This document shows, piece by piece, positions 1 to 8,269 of a DNA stretch of 64,000 nucleotides; the stretch's first letter is position 1, and every line of letters starts with the position of its first letter. The notes under the pieces were generated by a model. That model did no database searches and was not told the DNA's origin. It saw only the letters and a list, made by a program, of their open reading frames with translations. The position numbers and the translations under genes are program-made. The stretch is from Sterolibacterium sp. (lineage in GTDB: Bacteria; Pseudomonadota; Gammaproteobacteria; Burkholderiales; Rhodocyclaceae), in contig JAQTOA010000008.1 of assembly GCA_028713555.1 (NCBI GenBank), positions 1-64,000 of the forward strand. Reading direction: 5' to 3'.

Positions 1-56
1 CCCAATGCGCCACACAAATGATCAAGATATCTTTGCAAGTCGTCGTACATTTCCAT
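1..56 (-). CDS. N-terminus of a probable IS701-family transposase, cut by the window edge
   Basis: Only 18 codons lie inside the window. The minus strand has a Shine-Dalgarno-like AGGAG a few bases before an ATG at 56, and reads MEMYDDLQRYLDHLCGALG. The spacing of aromatic, Leu and Gly residues resembles the start of IS701-type DDE transposases, which go on to a GHADR motif that would lie outside the window. The neighbouring AAA ATPase remnant also suggests a decayed mobile region. The family call rests on a very short stretch, so it is tentative. No terminal inverted repeat was identified. Confidence 0.4.
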   Translation of the reverse strand, partial: MEMYDDLQRYLDHLCGAL

Positions 57-321
57 CACCGTCTCCTGTCGATCAAAGATATCTCTTTATCGGCAGATTG
101 GCGGATTTATTGACACAGTCAAACTAGCAGCCTATTCGGAACAGTTCTGGCTGTTGCTGGAATGGTCGTTCAATCTGCACATGACGGAGTCTTTGCGACA
201 ACGAATGGGCGGGGGTTTTCAGCTTTTCGCCCTGCTGGGCGCCCCCACTGGGCGTCCTGGGAAACTGAAAACCTGGAAACCTGGGGGGCGGGGGCTGTTA
301 CTTTCTATGTGAGAGTCGGAC

Positions 322-525
322 AAAACGAAGGCCAGTCGCTTCACCAAGATCATGAGGGCTTTCGCGCTAAAGGGTGGCACCATGATCGCACTGGCTCACA
401 CCAATAAAAACTTAGGTTGTGATGGCAAACTGATTTATGGCGGTGTTAGCGACATCGTCAATGATGTTGACTGCGCCTACACCTGCTCAAAATTCAAACG
501 GCGTCGCCATTATTTGACCGTATAG
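322..525 (+). pseudogene. remnant of a mobile-element AAA ATPase (RepA/AAA_25 type)
   Basis: A 67-codon open stretch, closed by TAG at 523-525 and preceded in frame by TGA at 310-312, encodes a conserved block. It reads from SRFTKIMRAFALKGGT through IALAHTNKN to GGVSDIVNDVDCAYT. This matches the strand that follows Walker B in AAA_25/RepA-like ATPases found on integrative elements and plasmids, where ALAHTNKN-x-GxxGK-x-YGGTSDI is typical. The Walker A part and the C-terminus are missing and no start codon is available, so this is a fragment of a once larger gene. Confidence 0.6.
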
Positions 526-664
526 CGATACTGGCGCGTTGCATCTTGGAGCACGGTAAGATTATCGACAGATTAACGCGACAGCTAACCCCTCGCTCTC
601 CATGGGCGAGTTCGTAAGAATTATCTATCAACCATCCCGCTGGTTGTTGGTGACAACCAGACTA

Positions 665-683
665 CCGGCATTTACATTGCCGG
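665..683. terminator. small hairpin, terminator-like
   Basis: CCGGCA at 665-670 pairs with TGCCGG at 678-683, followed by CTTTCTT on the plus strand. A second 8-bp hairpin, CTGGTTGT with ACAACCAG, sits just before it at 640-660. They lie between the ATPase remnant and the small minus-strand gene at 751-876. Which transcript they end is not clear. Confidence 0.3.
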
Positions 684-750
684 CTTTCTTGCTATTACCC
701 TCTGGCTTTGCGGAGTTGCCGTGCTAAGCCACGCCCGCATTGCCGCCGGT

Positions 751-876
751 CTAAGACTTTTCTGCCTCAGCCGGTGGTTGCTTCTTTTTAGTGCAATAGC
801 AATATCCTCCCATGCAACAGAAACCAATTGCCAAGACGACTACGAATGTCACCATAAACAATGTGTTCAGATCCAT
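751..876 (-). CDS. 41-residue single-span membrane protein
   Basis: The minus strand has a strong ribosome site (GGAGGAGG) five bases before an ATG at 876 and then 41 codons to TAG. The product has one hydrophobic span (about residues 5-25, VTFVVVLAIGFCCMGG). A Cys-rich patch (CCMGGYCYC) follows, then a short basic and acidic tail (TKKKQPPAEAEKS). Length and layout are those of small inner-membrane proteins. I do not recognise the family. The good ribosome site and clean membrane profile support a real gene, although no homologue can be named. Confidence 0.6.
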   Translation of the reverse strand: MDLNTLFMVTFVVVLAIGFCCMGGYCYCTKKKQPPAEAEKS

Positions 877-1104
877 GGCATCCTCCTCCAGTGGTTAGCA
901 AAACCCTTCCATTTTCAGCTCCCGATTTATTTTCTCGGGTATTCCCTTTTACTTCAAGGGCCTTTGTGTCAGTCTAGTGCGTATTGGTAAGGCAAACAAG
1001 ATGTAACGGAAAAAAACTTACCAAGATGGAAAAAATTGTAGGGTTACCAAGCTAGGAGTAGCAATCTTTTCGATTAGTTCGCCGTTCTCCCTACCGGGAG
1101 GCGC

Positions 1105-2313
1105 CTATTTCCGCACATTACGGATGGCCCATGCCAGACAGCCCAGGCCGAGGCTGCCGAAAGCGATTGTCCAGGCCAATGGACTGGTGTGACCTCCAGC
1201 CACATCGAGGGTGGCGCCAAAGATCAGCGGCGCCACAAATCCCGAGCCAAAGCCGAGCAAAGAATACCAGGCCATCACCGCGCCACGCTGAGCCAGTGGG
1301 GTTGCCGCCACTAAGCCAGCGGTCAGCGTAGCGGAATCCGCCAACACAGCAGTGTAATAGACAGCCAGGGTAGACAGCATCAGCCACCATGACCAGGTTG
1401 CCGCAAAGCCGGCCAGCCAGCACAGCAAGCCGGAAGCCGCCATGACGCAAGCGATCCAACGGCGTCGTCCGATGCGTCCGGCCAGCTCGTTGCCGAATAT
1501 GCTCGCCGGCAATCCCAGCAGATTAATCAGCGCGGCGGCTTCGGTCGGCGAGAGCCATGCTTGCCGGGCCTGGGAAGTGAGGTAAGCAAAGGCGATAAAA
1601 GCCACCATCCAGGAGCGCAGGCCAAACAGTTCCCAACAATGGGCCGCATAGCCGAACAGGAAGGGACGGATTTCCGGCAGCGCCAGAACCGGATCGAAAC
1701 GCGGCCACCAAGGGGCATGACGGGAAGCATGCAGTTGCATTGGAGACAGGCCAAACAGGACAATGGCACCGGCCAGCAGTGGTCCGAGCGTCATCATGCC
1801 GATGGCGATCCGCCAAGGCAGCAGGCTGCCGAGCCAACCGGCGGACAGCAGCGATACGCTGGTGCCGATGCCGAAGGTCGCGGTATAAAAAGCGATGTAG
1901 CGTGCCTGCAACGGGCCGCTGACGCGGTCGGTGAGCGCCTTCAGGCCGGGCATGTAGGTGCCTGCCAGTCCGGCACCGGTTAGAGCCTGGAACAGGGCCG
2001 CGGAAGCCAGTCCGTCGGCAAACAAGGCAAATCCTGTCGTTCCAGCGGCAGTCAGGGAGCAGGCGAAAACAAACACGCTACGTGCATCAAGCCGGTCGGT
2101 AATGCCTGAAAGCAGGGGAACAGACAGCATGTAGCCAAAAAAGAAGGCGCCGCCAACAAATCCTGCCTGGGTATCGCTGAAATGCCATGCTTCGCGCAAC
2201 ATCGGCAGGAATGCGGGATAAGCCGCAAAGCCGGTCATGCTGAGCACTTCGGCAAGGCACAGCAGGGTGACTGTGCGGCGGGCGGATCCGGCAGGTGCGT
2301 GCGGCATGGCCAT
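1105..2313 (-). CDS. MFS family transporter
   Basis: A 402-residue protein with about twelve hydrophobic spans, the normal size for a major facilitator superfamily carrier in the inner membrane. The loop after span 2 carries a motif-A-like sequence (GITDRLDARS) preceded by GFVGGAFFFGYMLS, as in MFS drug or organic-acid exporters. The last span ends in a short basic tail (WAIRNVRK). Nothing in the sequence fixes the substrate. It lies 34 bases downstream of bolA on the same strand and may be the last gene of that transcription unit. Start codon 2313 (MAMPHAP) or 2307 are both possible. Confidence 0.8.
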   Translation of the reverse strand: MAMPHAPAGSARRTVTLLCLAEVLSMTGFAAYPAFLPMLREAWHFSDTQAGFVGGAFFFGYMLSVPLLSGITDRLDARSVFVFACSLTAAGTTGFALFADGLASAALFQALTGAGLAGTYMPGLKALTDRVSGPLQARYIAFYTATFGIGTSVSLLSAGWLGSLLPWRIAIGMMTLGPLLAGAIVLFGLSPMQLHASRHAPWWPRFDPVLALPEIRPFLFGYAAHCWELFGLRSWMVAFIAFAYLTSQARQAWLSPTEAAALINLLGLPASIFGNELAGRIGRRRWIACVMAASGLLCWLAGFAATWSWWLMLSTLAVYYTAVLADSATLTAGLVAATPLAQRGAVMAWYSLLGFGSGFVAPLIFGATLDVAGGHTSPLAWTIAFGSLGLGCLAWAIRNVRK

Positions 2314-2347
2314 ATCTGGAACGCTCCGGAAACCGCCGTTTTATAAA

Positions 2348-2611
2348 TTAACTCTCTTCCGGCGTTAGGGCGGTGATGCTTAAGGCATGTATCTCGCGCT
2401 GCATCAGCGTTCCCAGCGCAGTATGCACCAGGCGATGACGCTTGAGAGTAGGCAATCTGGCGAATTGCGGCGAGACGATGATCACGCGGTAATGCCCGCC
2501 GCCGCTTTTCGCACCCGCATGGCCGGCGTGCAGAGCGCTGTCGTCGGCAATTTCCAGGGTTTGCGGTTGCAGGGCAGCAAGGCGCTCGCGAATCGTATCA
2601 ACCACAGTCAC
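2348..2611 (-). CDS. bolA: BolA family protein
   Basis: An 87-residue protein of the BolA fold. It has the N-terminal helix (IRERLAAL), the Asp/Ser-rich strand ([15 protein letters not shown]), the glycine loop before the central strand ([11 protein letters not shown]) and the HRLVHTAL helix, with an invariant-type His. BolA proteins act with monothiol glutaredoxins in Fe-S handling and in stress morphology. Its ATG overlaps the end of the yciI-like gene by four bases (ATGA type), so translation is probably coupled. The order yciB-yciI-bolA is common in betaproteobacteria. Confidence 0.9.
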   Translation of the reverse strand: MTVVDTIRERLAALQPQTLEIADDSALHAGHAGAKSGGGHYRVIIVSPQFARLPTLKRHRLVHTALGTLMQREIHALSITALTPEES

Positions 2612-2910
2612 TGTGGAAATACCTGCTTGAACGGGCGCACCCAGGTCTTGGCGAAGACTCCTGCAGCGACATAAGGGTCGGCGGCGAGCCAGGCTTCCGC
2701 CGCTGCCTGGGATTCGAATTCGGCGACAATCAAACTGCCGCTGAAACCGGCTGGGCCGGGGTCGGGGGAGTCGATCGCCGGCATCGGCCCAGCCAGCACG
2801 ATAAGACCCTCCGCTTGCAAGGCTTGCAGTCGGGAGAGATGGGTCGGGCGTGAGGCAAGGCGTTGTTCCGAGCTGTCGGGTTTATCTTCGCCGACCAGGA
2901 CATAAAGCAT
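2608..2910 (-). CDS. YciI-like protein
   Basis: A 100-residue protein of the YciI/YCII family. The N-terminal strand MLYVLVGED, the RPTHLSRLQ helix with the family His, GPMPAIDS, and the C-terminal pattern [16 protein letters not shown] with the conserved Asp-Pro-Tyr are all present. The fold is a ferredoxin-like dimer whose biochemical role is not settled. It sits two bases after the yciB stop and overlaps bolA, so the three genes form one operon. Confidence 0.85.
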   Translation of the reverse strand: MLYVLVGEDKPDSSEQRLASRPTHLSRLQALQAEGLIVLAGPMPAIDSPDPGPAGFSGSLIVAEFESQAAAEAWLAADPYVAAGVFAKTWVRPFKQVFPQ

Positions 2911-2912
2911 GG

Positions 2913-3536
2913 CTACTTCTCCTCAACGTATTTCGCCAGAAAAATCCCCTGGGCGACGACGAAGAGCAGCATCAAACCCATGCCGCCAAATAATTTGAAA
3001 TTGACCCAGATGTTGGTGGGGAAGTTGAAAGCGAAGGCGACCAGCAGGTTGAGTACGCCCATCAGCGCGAAAAATCCTACCCAGGCCAGGTTGAGTTTAT
3101 TCCACAGGGGGGCGGGTAATTGCACCTGGACTTCGAGCATGCCGCGAATCAAGTTCTTTTTCAGTACGCGGGCCGAGAACAGCAGTACCGTCGCGAATAC
3201 CCAATAGAGCACCGTCGGTTTCCACTTGATGAAGGTCTCGTCGTGAAAAATCAACGTCAGGCTGCCGAAGAACACTACCAGCACCAAGCTCACCCAGAGC
3301 ATCTTGTCGACTTTGCCGTGGCGCAGCCAGACCCAGCCGATTTGCAGGGCAGTGGCGAGAATTACGACCAGCGTGGCAACCAGAATGGGTGCCTGCTGGG
3401 CGCTGATTGCTGCGTCGAGACCGATGGCGCCGAGCATCGGCCCAATCAGTTCGGCAGCGGCTTGGGGATTGCCTTCGGAAATCTTGAAGGAGGCAAAAAA
3501 CAGGATAACGGGCAGCAGGTCGAAGAAGAATTTCAT
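2913..3536 (-). CDS. yciB: septation protein A / inner membrane protein YciB
   Basis: A 207-residue protein with five to six hydrophobic spans, belonging to the IspZ/YciB family. The start [17 protein letters not shown] is the family signature, and the interior has [19 protein letters not shown] and the late [15 protein letters not shown]. The start at 3536 was chosen because this signature begins there. Upstream codons in the same frame overlap msrB and do not fit the family. YciB is linked to envelope synthesis and division in enterobacteria. It is the first gene of the yciB-yciI-bolA unit and lies 26 bases after msrB. Confidence 0.9.
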   Translation of the reverse strand: MKFFFDLLPVILFFASFKISEGNPQAAAELIGPMLGAIGLDAAISAQQAPILVATLVVILATALQIGWVWLRHGKVDKMLWVSLVLVVFFGSLTLIFHDETFIKWKPTVLYWVFATVLLFSARVLKKNLIRGMLEVQVQLPAPLWNKLNLAWVGFFALMGVLNLLVAFAFNFPTNIWVNFKLFGGMGLMLLFVVAQGIFLAKYVEEK

Positions 3537-3562
3537 TGGGGGATTATACCGGCCAGGGCTGC

Positions 3563-3952
3563 CTACTTCTTGTCCAGTTTGAGCGACGCGGAATTGATGC
3601 AATAGCGCAGCCCGGTCGGCATCGGGCCATCGGGGAAAACATGGCCCAGATGAGCATCGCACTGACTGCAGAGCACTTCGGTACGGCGCATGCCGTGGCT
3701 GGTATCCGGAGTTTCAGCGACATTGGCAGCGTCGCTCGGCGCGGTGAAACTCGGCCAGCCGCAACCGGAATCGAATTTATGCATCGAGTCGAACAGCGCG
3801 GCCCCACAGCAGACACAACGGAATATTCCATTATCATGGTAGTTCCAGTACTCGCCCGTGAAAGCAGGCTCGGTGCCTTTCTCGCGCGTGACGTGATATT
3901 GCTGAGGCGTGAGTCGAGTTTGCCATTCGGTGTCGTTTATCTTTTTTCTCAT
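3563..3952 (-). CDS. msrB: peptide-methionine (R)-S-oxide reductase
   Basis: A 129-residue MsrB that reduces the R form of methionine sulfoxide in proteins. The two zinc CxxC pairs are visible (Cys46/Cys49 and Cys95/Cys98). So is SGCGWPSF with the resolving Cys64, and RYCINSASL with the catalytic Cys118. Start 3952 (MRKK) is chosen because GGAG lies a normal distance upstream. An ATG seven codons earlier lacks this. It is cytoplasmic, without a signal peptide. It probably begins the minus-strand run msrB-yciB-yciI-bolA, divergent from dadA. Confidence 0.92.
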   Translation of the reverse strand: MRKKINDTEWQTRLTPQQYHVTREKGTEPAFTGEYWNYHDNGIFRCVCCGAALFDSMHKFDSGCGWPSFTAPSDAANVAETPDTSHGMRRTEVLCSQCDAHLGHVFPDGPMPTGLRYCINSASLKLDKK

Positions 3953-4049
3953 CGGGTTCTCCAAGGCTAACAAGTATAATCGGCCGGATGAATATTATCT
4001 CCGAGCGGCGTGTTTGCGATAAGTTCAATCTTGACGGGAGGGGTAGCTA

Positions 4050-5297
4050 ATGCGCATTATCGTGCTTGGCGCTGGCGTCGTCGGGGTAACCTCGGCGTGG
4101 TATCTGGCGCAGGCCGGCCATGAGGTGGTTGTCGTCGATCGACAACCGACCGCGGCGCAGGAAACCAGTTTTGCCAACGGCGGACAGATTTCCGTCAGTC
4201 ATGCCGAACCTTGGGCTAATCCTGCCGCGCCGCTGAAAGTCCTCGAATGGCTGGGACGCGAGGATGCGCCGTTGCTCTGGCGTTGGCGCGCAGACCCACG
4301 GCAGTGGACTTGGGGGCTAAAATTCCTGCGGGAGTGCACACCGGCAAGAACGCGCGCCAACATCGCTGCCATCCTGCGTCTCGCCCTGTATAGCCGAGCC
4401 AGCTTGCAGGCACTAAGGCCGGCTACCGGGATAACATACGATCACCTTGAACGCGGCATCCTGCATCTCTATTTCGACGAACAAGAATTCGCCCGTGCCG
4501 TCCGTCAAGCTGCTTTGATGAGCGAATACGGTTGCGAACGGGTGGTCAAAAGCGCTGCCGAATGCCACTTCATTGAGCCGGCCTTAACCGGCAGCAAGCT
4601 CAAGCTGGTCGGGGGAACTTTTACTGCCGGCGATGAATCTGGCGACGCCTGTAAATTTACTCAAGGGCTGGCAACGCTTTGCGCGCAGCGCGCGGTGAAC
4701 TTCCGCTATGGCGTGACCATCGATGGGTTATTGCGGGAAGGCGGGCGCATAGCCGGCGTACGTTTTCAGGATGGCGAAGTGCTGACGGGGGATGCCTACG
4801 TCGCCGCGCTGGGCAGTTACACGCCTTTGCTGTTGCGGTCACTGGGCATAGGAATCTCGCTGGTTCCGGGTAAAGGCTATTCGGCAACGCTCCCGCTCAA
4901 TGCCAATAGCATGGCTCCGATGGTGAGCCTGATTGACGATCAGCACAAACTGGTGTTCTCCCGACTCGGGGATCGCCTGCGCATTGCCGGGACGGCTGAA
5001 TTTACCGGCTACGATACTTCGCTCAACGAGGTGCGTTGCACGGCTTTGCTGGAGCGTGCCCTGAAGCTGTTTCCCAATGCTGGTGAATCCGCTGAGGTTG
5101 AATTTTGGGCCGGCCTGCGCCCGGTGACGCCTGGCAATGTGCCTTTGATTGGCGCCACCCGTTATCCCAACCTATATCTCAATACCGGCCATGGCACGCT
5201 GGGTTGGACTATGGCCTGCGGCTCGGGGCGCTTGCTCGCCGACCTGGTTTCAGGAAGGACTCCGGAAATCAACGCAAAGGAATACTCGCCGAACTGA
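4050..5297 (+). CDS. dadA: D-amino acid dehydrogenase small subunit
   Basis: A 415-residue FAD enzyme of the DadA/DAO family that oxidises D-amino acids to keto acids and passes electrons to the respiratory chain. The N-terminal dinucleotide fold is clear (VLGAGVVGVTSAWYLAQAGHEVVVVD). Further on are the ETSFANGGQISVSHAEPWA block and the C-terminal GLRPVTPGNVPLIGATRYPNLYL and GHGTLGWTMACGSG motifs typical of DadA. A purine-rich ribosome site (GGGAGGGG) precedes the ATG. It is a single gene, divergent from msrB and convergent with the DUF2863 gene. Confidence 0.92.
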   Translation: MRIIVLGAGVVGVTSAWYLAQAGHEVVVVDRQPTAAQETSFANGGQISVSHAEPWANPAAPLKVLEWLGREDAPLLWRWRADPRQWTWGLKFLRECTPARTRANIAAILRLALYSRASLQALRPATGITYDHLERGILHLYFDEQEFARAVRQAALMSEYGCERVVKSAAECHFIEPALTGSKLKLVGGTFTAGDESGDACKFTQGLATLCAQRAVNFRYGVTIDGLLREGGRIAGVRFQDGEVLTGDAYVAALGSYTPLLLRSLGIGISLVPGKGYSATLPLNANSMAPMVSLIDDQHKLVFSRLGDRLRIAGTAEFTGYDTSLNEVRCTALLERALKLFPNAGESAEVEFWAGLRPVTPGNVPLIGATRYPNLYLNTGHGTLGWTMACGSGRLLADLVSGRTPEINAKEYSPN

Positions 5298-5314
5298 CGA
5301 GTGTTTTTGAAGTG

Positions 5315-6517
5315 CTAGTGCAAGTGGCGCGAAACCACCTCAGCTTGCTCTTCGGGCAACTCGGCGTGCACCGGTTCGCCTTCCGGATTGGGGTAGAGCG
5401 GAGCGCCGCAGTCGTCGCAATATTCGATGGTCAGGCGATGGTCCAGAACAGTCACTTTACCCACATCGATCTCGCGTAGCACGGCTTCGATCTGTGCGGC
5501 CATGTCGGTGACATCGTCCTCGGCGTCAAGCAGTGGCCAGACCACGCCGTGCACCACCGCGTTGGAATTCTTGAGGGTGAAACCGATACGGTATTCCTCC
5601 ATGCGCTGGTCGTAGAAAGGCGCGATCACGGCATGCAACTCGGCTGCTGTCAGGTTGAGCGTGGTGCTGAGGTAGGCTACTGAGGCGCGCAATGAATAGG
5701 GGCGAGAGAGACGGTCGGCATCGCGGCAGCCGGCGTGATAGGGCTGCGGCAACAGCAGTTCGCTGGCGCAACCGGACAGCAGCGGGCGCAGGGCTTCGCC
5801 ACCCTGGATGCGCCATTGCTTGAAAACTTCGCTGCGGTCGCTATCGTCCTCCTGCCAGCGAAACAGGGCGGTGCCTCTTGGAACGGCGACGACGCCAAGC
5901 AGGTAGCGCGTATCCGAAAGGAAATTGACAGTTTCCGGCATCTGGCCCGGGTTGAGGTGCAAGTCAGTGCTGTGCAACGCGGCTTTGCCAAGGCGTTCGG
6001 CAAGCGCAGCAGTGTCGCAGTAGCTTTGCGGCAACTGATCCGGACTGAACAGAAAGTCTGCCAGACCGATGCGCGCAGCGGCGGCGAACACGTGCGCCTG
6101 CAGATGTACCCGGATATTGGCCAGTTGGGGCGCGGGAATTGCTCCGGCAGGAATGGTGAAGCGCGACCAGACCAGAATTGGCGCGACGAACAAGAGCAGG
6201 TCCAACGCCTTGCCGGACTTGCTTTCGTTGCTATCGCCCGTTTGACCATGATAAATTCGGCCTTCGCAACGCGCTTCGAGCAGATCGGCCAGGGTGTCGT
6301 AAGCGCGTTCTTGTTCACCATATAATTGGTCCAGCGCGGCGGTTAACGCGGCCTCATCGCCGTCTTCCAGCAGCCGGTCGATCAATGTACACAGGCGGGC
6401 TTCCCAAAAAGCATCTTCAATGCGGCTGCCGGAAAGGCCGAGTCCTGTCGCCAGGCGAACCAATTGTTCGGTGTCCGGTGTCTGCCTAGCGCGGCGAGGA
6501 ATGCGGGAGCGTTTCAT
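5315..6517 (-). CDS. DUF2863 family protein
   Basis: A 400-residue protein of a betaproteobacterial family with no known activity. The start MKRSRIPRRARQTPDTEQLVRLATG fits family members, which begin with a basic stretch and a DxExLVxLA motif. This is why 6517 is preferred over an ATG 41 codons upstream. Near the C-terminus a CDDCGAPLYPNPEGE segment holds a CxxC pair that could bind metal. No signal peptide or membrane span is seen. It lies convergent to dadA, 17 bases from its stop. Confidence 0.75.
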   Translation of the reverse strand: MKRSRIPRRARQTPDTEQLVRLATGLGLSGSRIEDAFWEARLCTLIDRLLEDGDEAALTAALDQLYGEQERAYDTLADLLEARCEGRIYHGQTGDSNESKSGKALDLLLFVAPILVWSRFTIPAGAIPAPQLANIRVHLQAHVFAAAARIGLADFLFSPDQLPQSYCDTAALAERLGKAALHSTDLHLNPGQMPETVNFLSDTRYLLGVVAVPRGTALFRWQEDDSDRSEVFKQWRIQGGEALRPLLSGCASELLLPQPYHAGCRDADRLSRPYSLRASVAYLSTTLNLTAAELHAVIAPFYDQRMEEYRIGFTLKNSNAVVHGVVWPLLDAEDDVTDMAAQIEAVLREIDVGKVTVLDHRLTIEYCDDCGAPLYPNPEGEPVHAELPEEQAEVVSRHLH

Positions 6518-6642
6518 GGCGGCTGTGAATGTTGCGCGGCCGGCCATTTTAGCAGGCTTTACTTGGCGGGGAGGGTGTTGCAATATACCAGCTTGGCAGG
6601 ATGCTACATACCGAACTTGCCGTATAAAAGGTTTATGCAAAA

Positions 6643-7104
6643 ATGAAAAGTAGTATTGCCGATATTCTTGATGGTCTCAATCTTTTTGTGGGTTTTTCCT
6701 ATCCGGAGTTGGGAGTCGTTGGCCGCTTCATGATGTTCCAGTCAGCGAAAAAAGGAGAAGTCATCTTCCAAGAGGGCGACCAGGGAAGCTTCATGCTGAT
6801 TCTTACCCAGGGGAGCATCTCGATACTCAAGGGAGGGGAGCATGGACAGCAATTGCTGTCTTGCGAGGGACGAGGCCGTATCGTTGGCGAAATGGCATTG
6901 CTTGACCGCGAAAGAAGGTCTGCCACCTGTGTTGTCAATTCGGATTGCGAATATCTGACGTTCAATCAGGAAGGCCTCAAGAGGTTTGCCGCGGAATATC
7001 CAGCACTTGCCTATCGCTTCATGTTTTGCTTGGCCCAGGTTCTCTCTCGACGCTTGCGCAGGACTTCGGGAATGATGGCCGATTTTCTTGGTGAATCAGC
7101 ATGA
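6643..7104 (+). CDS. cyclic nucleotide-binding domain protein without a DNA-binding domain
   Basis: A 153-residue protein made of one cNMP-binding domain. The beta-roll motif GEVIFQEGDQGSFMLILTQGSISI is followed by a phosphate-binding cassette (GEMALLDRERRSATCV) with the Glu and Arg that contact cyclic nucleotide in CRP and PKA. After the C-helix there is only a short tail, so it has no helix-turn-helix and cannot bind DNA as CRP does. It may be a soluble effector or a partner of another protein. It is followed three bases later by the broken rarD. Confidence 0.85.
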   Translation: MKSSIADILDGLNLFVGFSYPELGVVGRFMMFQSAKKGEVIFQEGDQGSFMLILTQGSISILKGGEHGQQLLSCEGRGRIVGEMALLDRERRSATCVVNSDCEYLTFNQEGLKRFAAEYPALAYRFMFCLAQVLSRRLRRTSGMMADFLGESA

Positions 7105-7107
7105 CTG

Positions 7108-7308
7108 ATGAATCGAGGCATCTGGAGCGCTCTAGGCGCTTGTACGATATAGGGCTCGATCCCGATTTATTTCAAGTGGCTTAGCCATGTGCCGGCGCTT
7201 CAGATTATTGCCCATCGGATCGTCTGGTCCTGCCTGATGCTCTGTATTTTTCTCCTGGCGACGCGGCAATGGCGGGCATTTCTGGCAACTGCTTTACCGC
7301 CGCGAATG
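7108..7308 (+). pseudogene. rarD: rarD (EamA permease) fragment with an amber codon
   Basis: From ATG 7108 the frame reads MNRGIWSALGACTI, then TAG at 7150-7152, then GSIPIYFKWLSHVPA and QIIAHRIVWSCLMLCIFLL up to about 7308. RarD proteins begin the same way, with Trp where the TAG stands (FIWG-type motif), so a TGG to TAG change is likely. The remaining 230 or so codons of a RarD protein are absent. The next gene begins about 100 bases on. This is a truncated and interrupted permease gene. Confidence 0.75.
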
Positions 7309-7413
7309 GTCATCTCCTTCCTGCGTGTCAAAGTAGTTCAGCCAACTTGGCAGCACTTGAACCTAGCCGCATTGCCCACATCTAAGCATCAGATGCTAAT
7401 TGGAGTTCATGCA

Positions 7414-7647
7414 ATGAATGTACTGTTCAGCAGTCCGCTGCTTTACCTGATTGATTATCCAGGCCATGACGCGCTTGAAATTTTGGATAAGCGCAGTGGT
7501 CGGATGGGCTTGTTCCGCGGTGCGGCTGCCGACCGCATGCGCACCGAATTCGGAAACTTTCTCATGGAAGGCCATAACCAGGAAGAGTTCGAAGACTTCA
7601 TCGATACCTATGATGGCATTCTGGACCAGCCCGTGATGCGCCATTGA
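7414..7647 (+). CDS. DUF3567 family protein
   Basis: A 77-residue protein typical of betaproteobacteria. The core EILDKRSGRMGLFRGAAADRMRTEF and the C-terminal EEFEDFIDTYDGILDQPVMRH match the family pattern, in which a Glu-Ile-Val-Asp-Lys start is followed by a helical end with QPV-x-H. Start 7414 (MNVLFSSP) follows a TTGGAG ribosome site. The same frame is open further upstream only because it runs through rarD debris. Its function is not known. It is cytoplasmic. Confidence 0.8.
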   Translation: MNVLFSSPLLYLIDYPGHDALEILDKRSGRMGLFRGAAADRMRTEFGNFLMEGHNQEEFEDFIDTYDGILDQPVMRH

Positions 7648-7713
7648 CGTGATTCCTCTCGTGCGCAAGAGGCGCGCTTCCTCTTCTTGAGTGCTGATTG
7701 GCTGTGATTCTCT

Positions 7714-8046
7714 ATGCCGGGCTTCGAGTTTATCGGTCTGATCTTCCTGTGTGGCCTCGTTTGGTTATGGTATGACAGCCTTAAGGCAAGGGATATCGCC
7801 ATCACGGCTGCTCGCAGAGCCTGCGAGGTGGAAGGTTTGCTGTTGCTTGACGATACCGTCGCCATCGCCAGTCTGAAACTGGCACGTGATGCTGAGGGGC
7901 AACAGAAACTGCGGCGAGTGTACGAGTTCGAATATAGCGACACCGGCAACAATCGGCGCAAGGGCAGCGTCGTCGTCCAGGGTCACAGGATTTTGATCAT
8001 CAATATCGGACTGCGTTTGGTTCCGGATCAGAGAACCTTGCACTGA
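7714..8046 (+). CDS. DUF3301 family membrane-anchored protein
   Basis: A 110-residue protein with an N-terminal membrane span (about residues 5-20, FIGLIFLCGLVWLWYD). A conserved cytoplasmic or periplasmic part follows (LKARDIAITAARRACEVEGLLLLDDTVAIASL, then YEFEYSDTGNNRRKGSVVVQG). This is the DUF3301 pattern, with Ala-Arg-x-x-Cys and the buried strand LRRVYEFEYS. Its function is not established. It is convergent with the parvulin lipoprotein gene, with a hairpin between them. Confidence 0.85.
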   Translation: MPGFEFIGLIFLCGLVWLWYDSLKARDIAITAARRACEVEGLLLLDDTVAIASLKLARDAEGQQKLRRVYEFEYSDTGNNRRKGSVVVQGHRILIINIGLRLVPDQRTLH

Positions 8047-8207
8047 GTCGCCGTGAAGCTGCCGAGGCTCCGCTTGGCCTTGGTTACGCCGGTGTGTTGC
8101 CGCAATCGACAAAAGGGCGTACGTTGGCGAAACCGCCCCGACATGGGCTGGCGGCTAGCTGGCGGAACTGTGCATGCAGTTCAATCCAGAGCGGAAATTC
8201 ATCGAGC

Positions 8208-8248
8208 GACTGGCCGGGCTACGCGGTAAGAGCGTAGCCCGGCCAGTC
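8208..8248. terminator. 17-bp perfect hairpin between convergent genes
   Basis: GACTGGCCGGGCTACGC at 8208-8224 is exactly complementary to 8232-8248, with a seven-base loop. It lies between the stops of the DUF3301 gene and the parvulin gene, where a two-way terminator is expected. There is no long T run after it, so it may also work as an mRNA-stabilising stem. Confidence 0.6.
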
Positions 8249-8269
8249 CTTTGAGGCAACTGATGGGTT

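Noticed and set aside
162-407. Open frame of 81 codons on the plus strand
   Set aside because: No ribosome site or recognisable motif; it overlaps the AAA ATPase remnant, whose reading frame is clearly another one.
721-990. Plus-strand open frame of 89 codons
   Set aside because: It is opposite the small membrane protein gene, which has a better ribosome site and a sensible product.
8125-8140. Palindrome-like GTACGTTGGCG near 8130
   Set aside because: About 11 of 16 positions fit, there is no GAC, no gene faces it and no -10 is in register.
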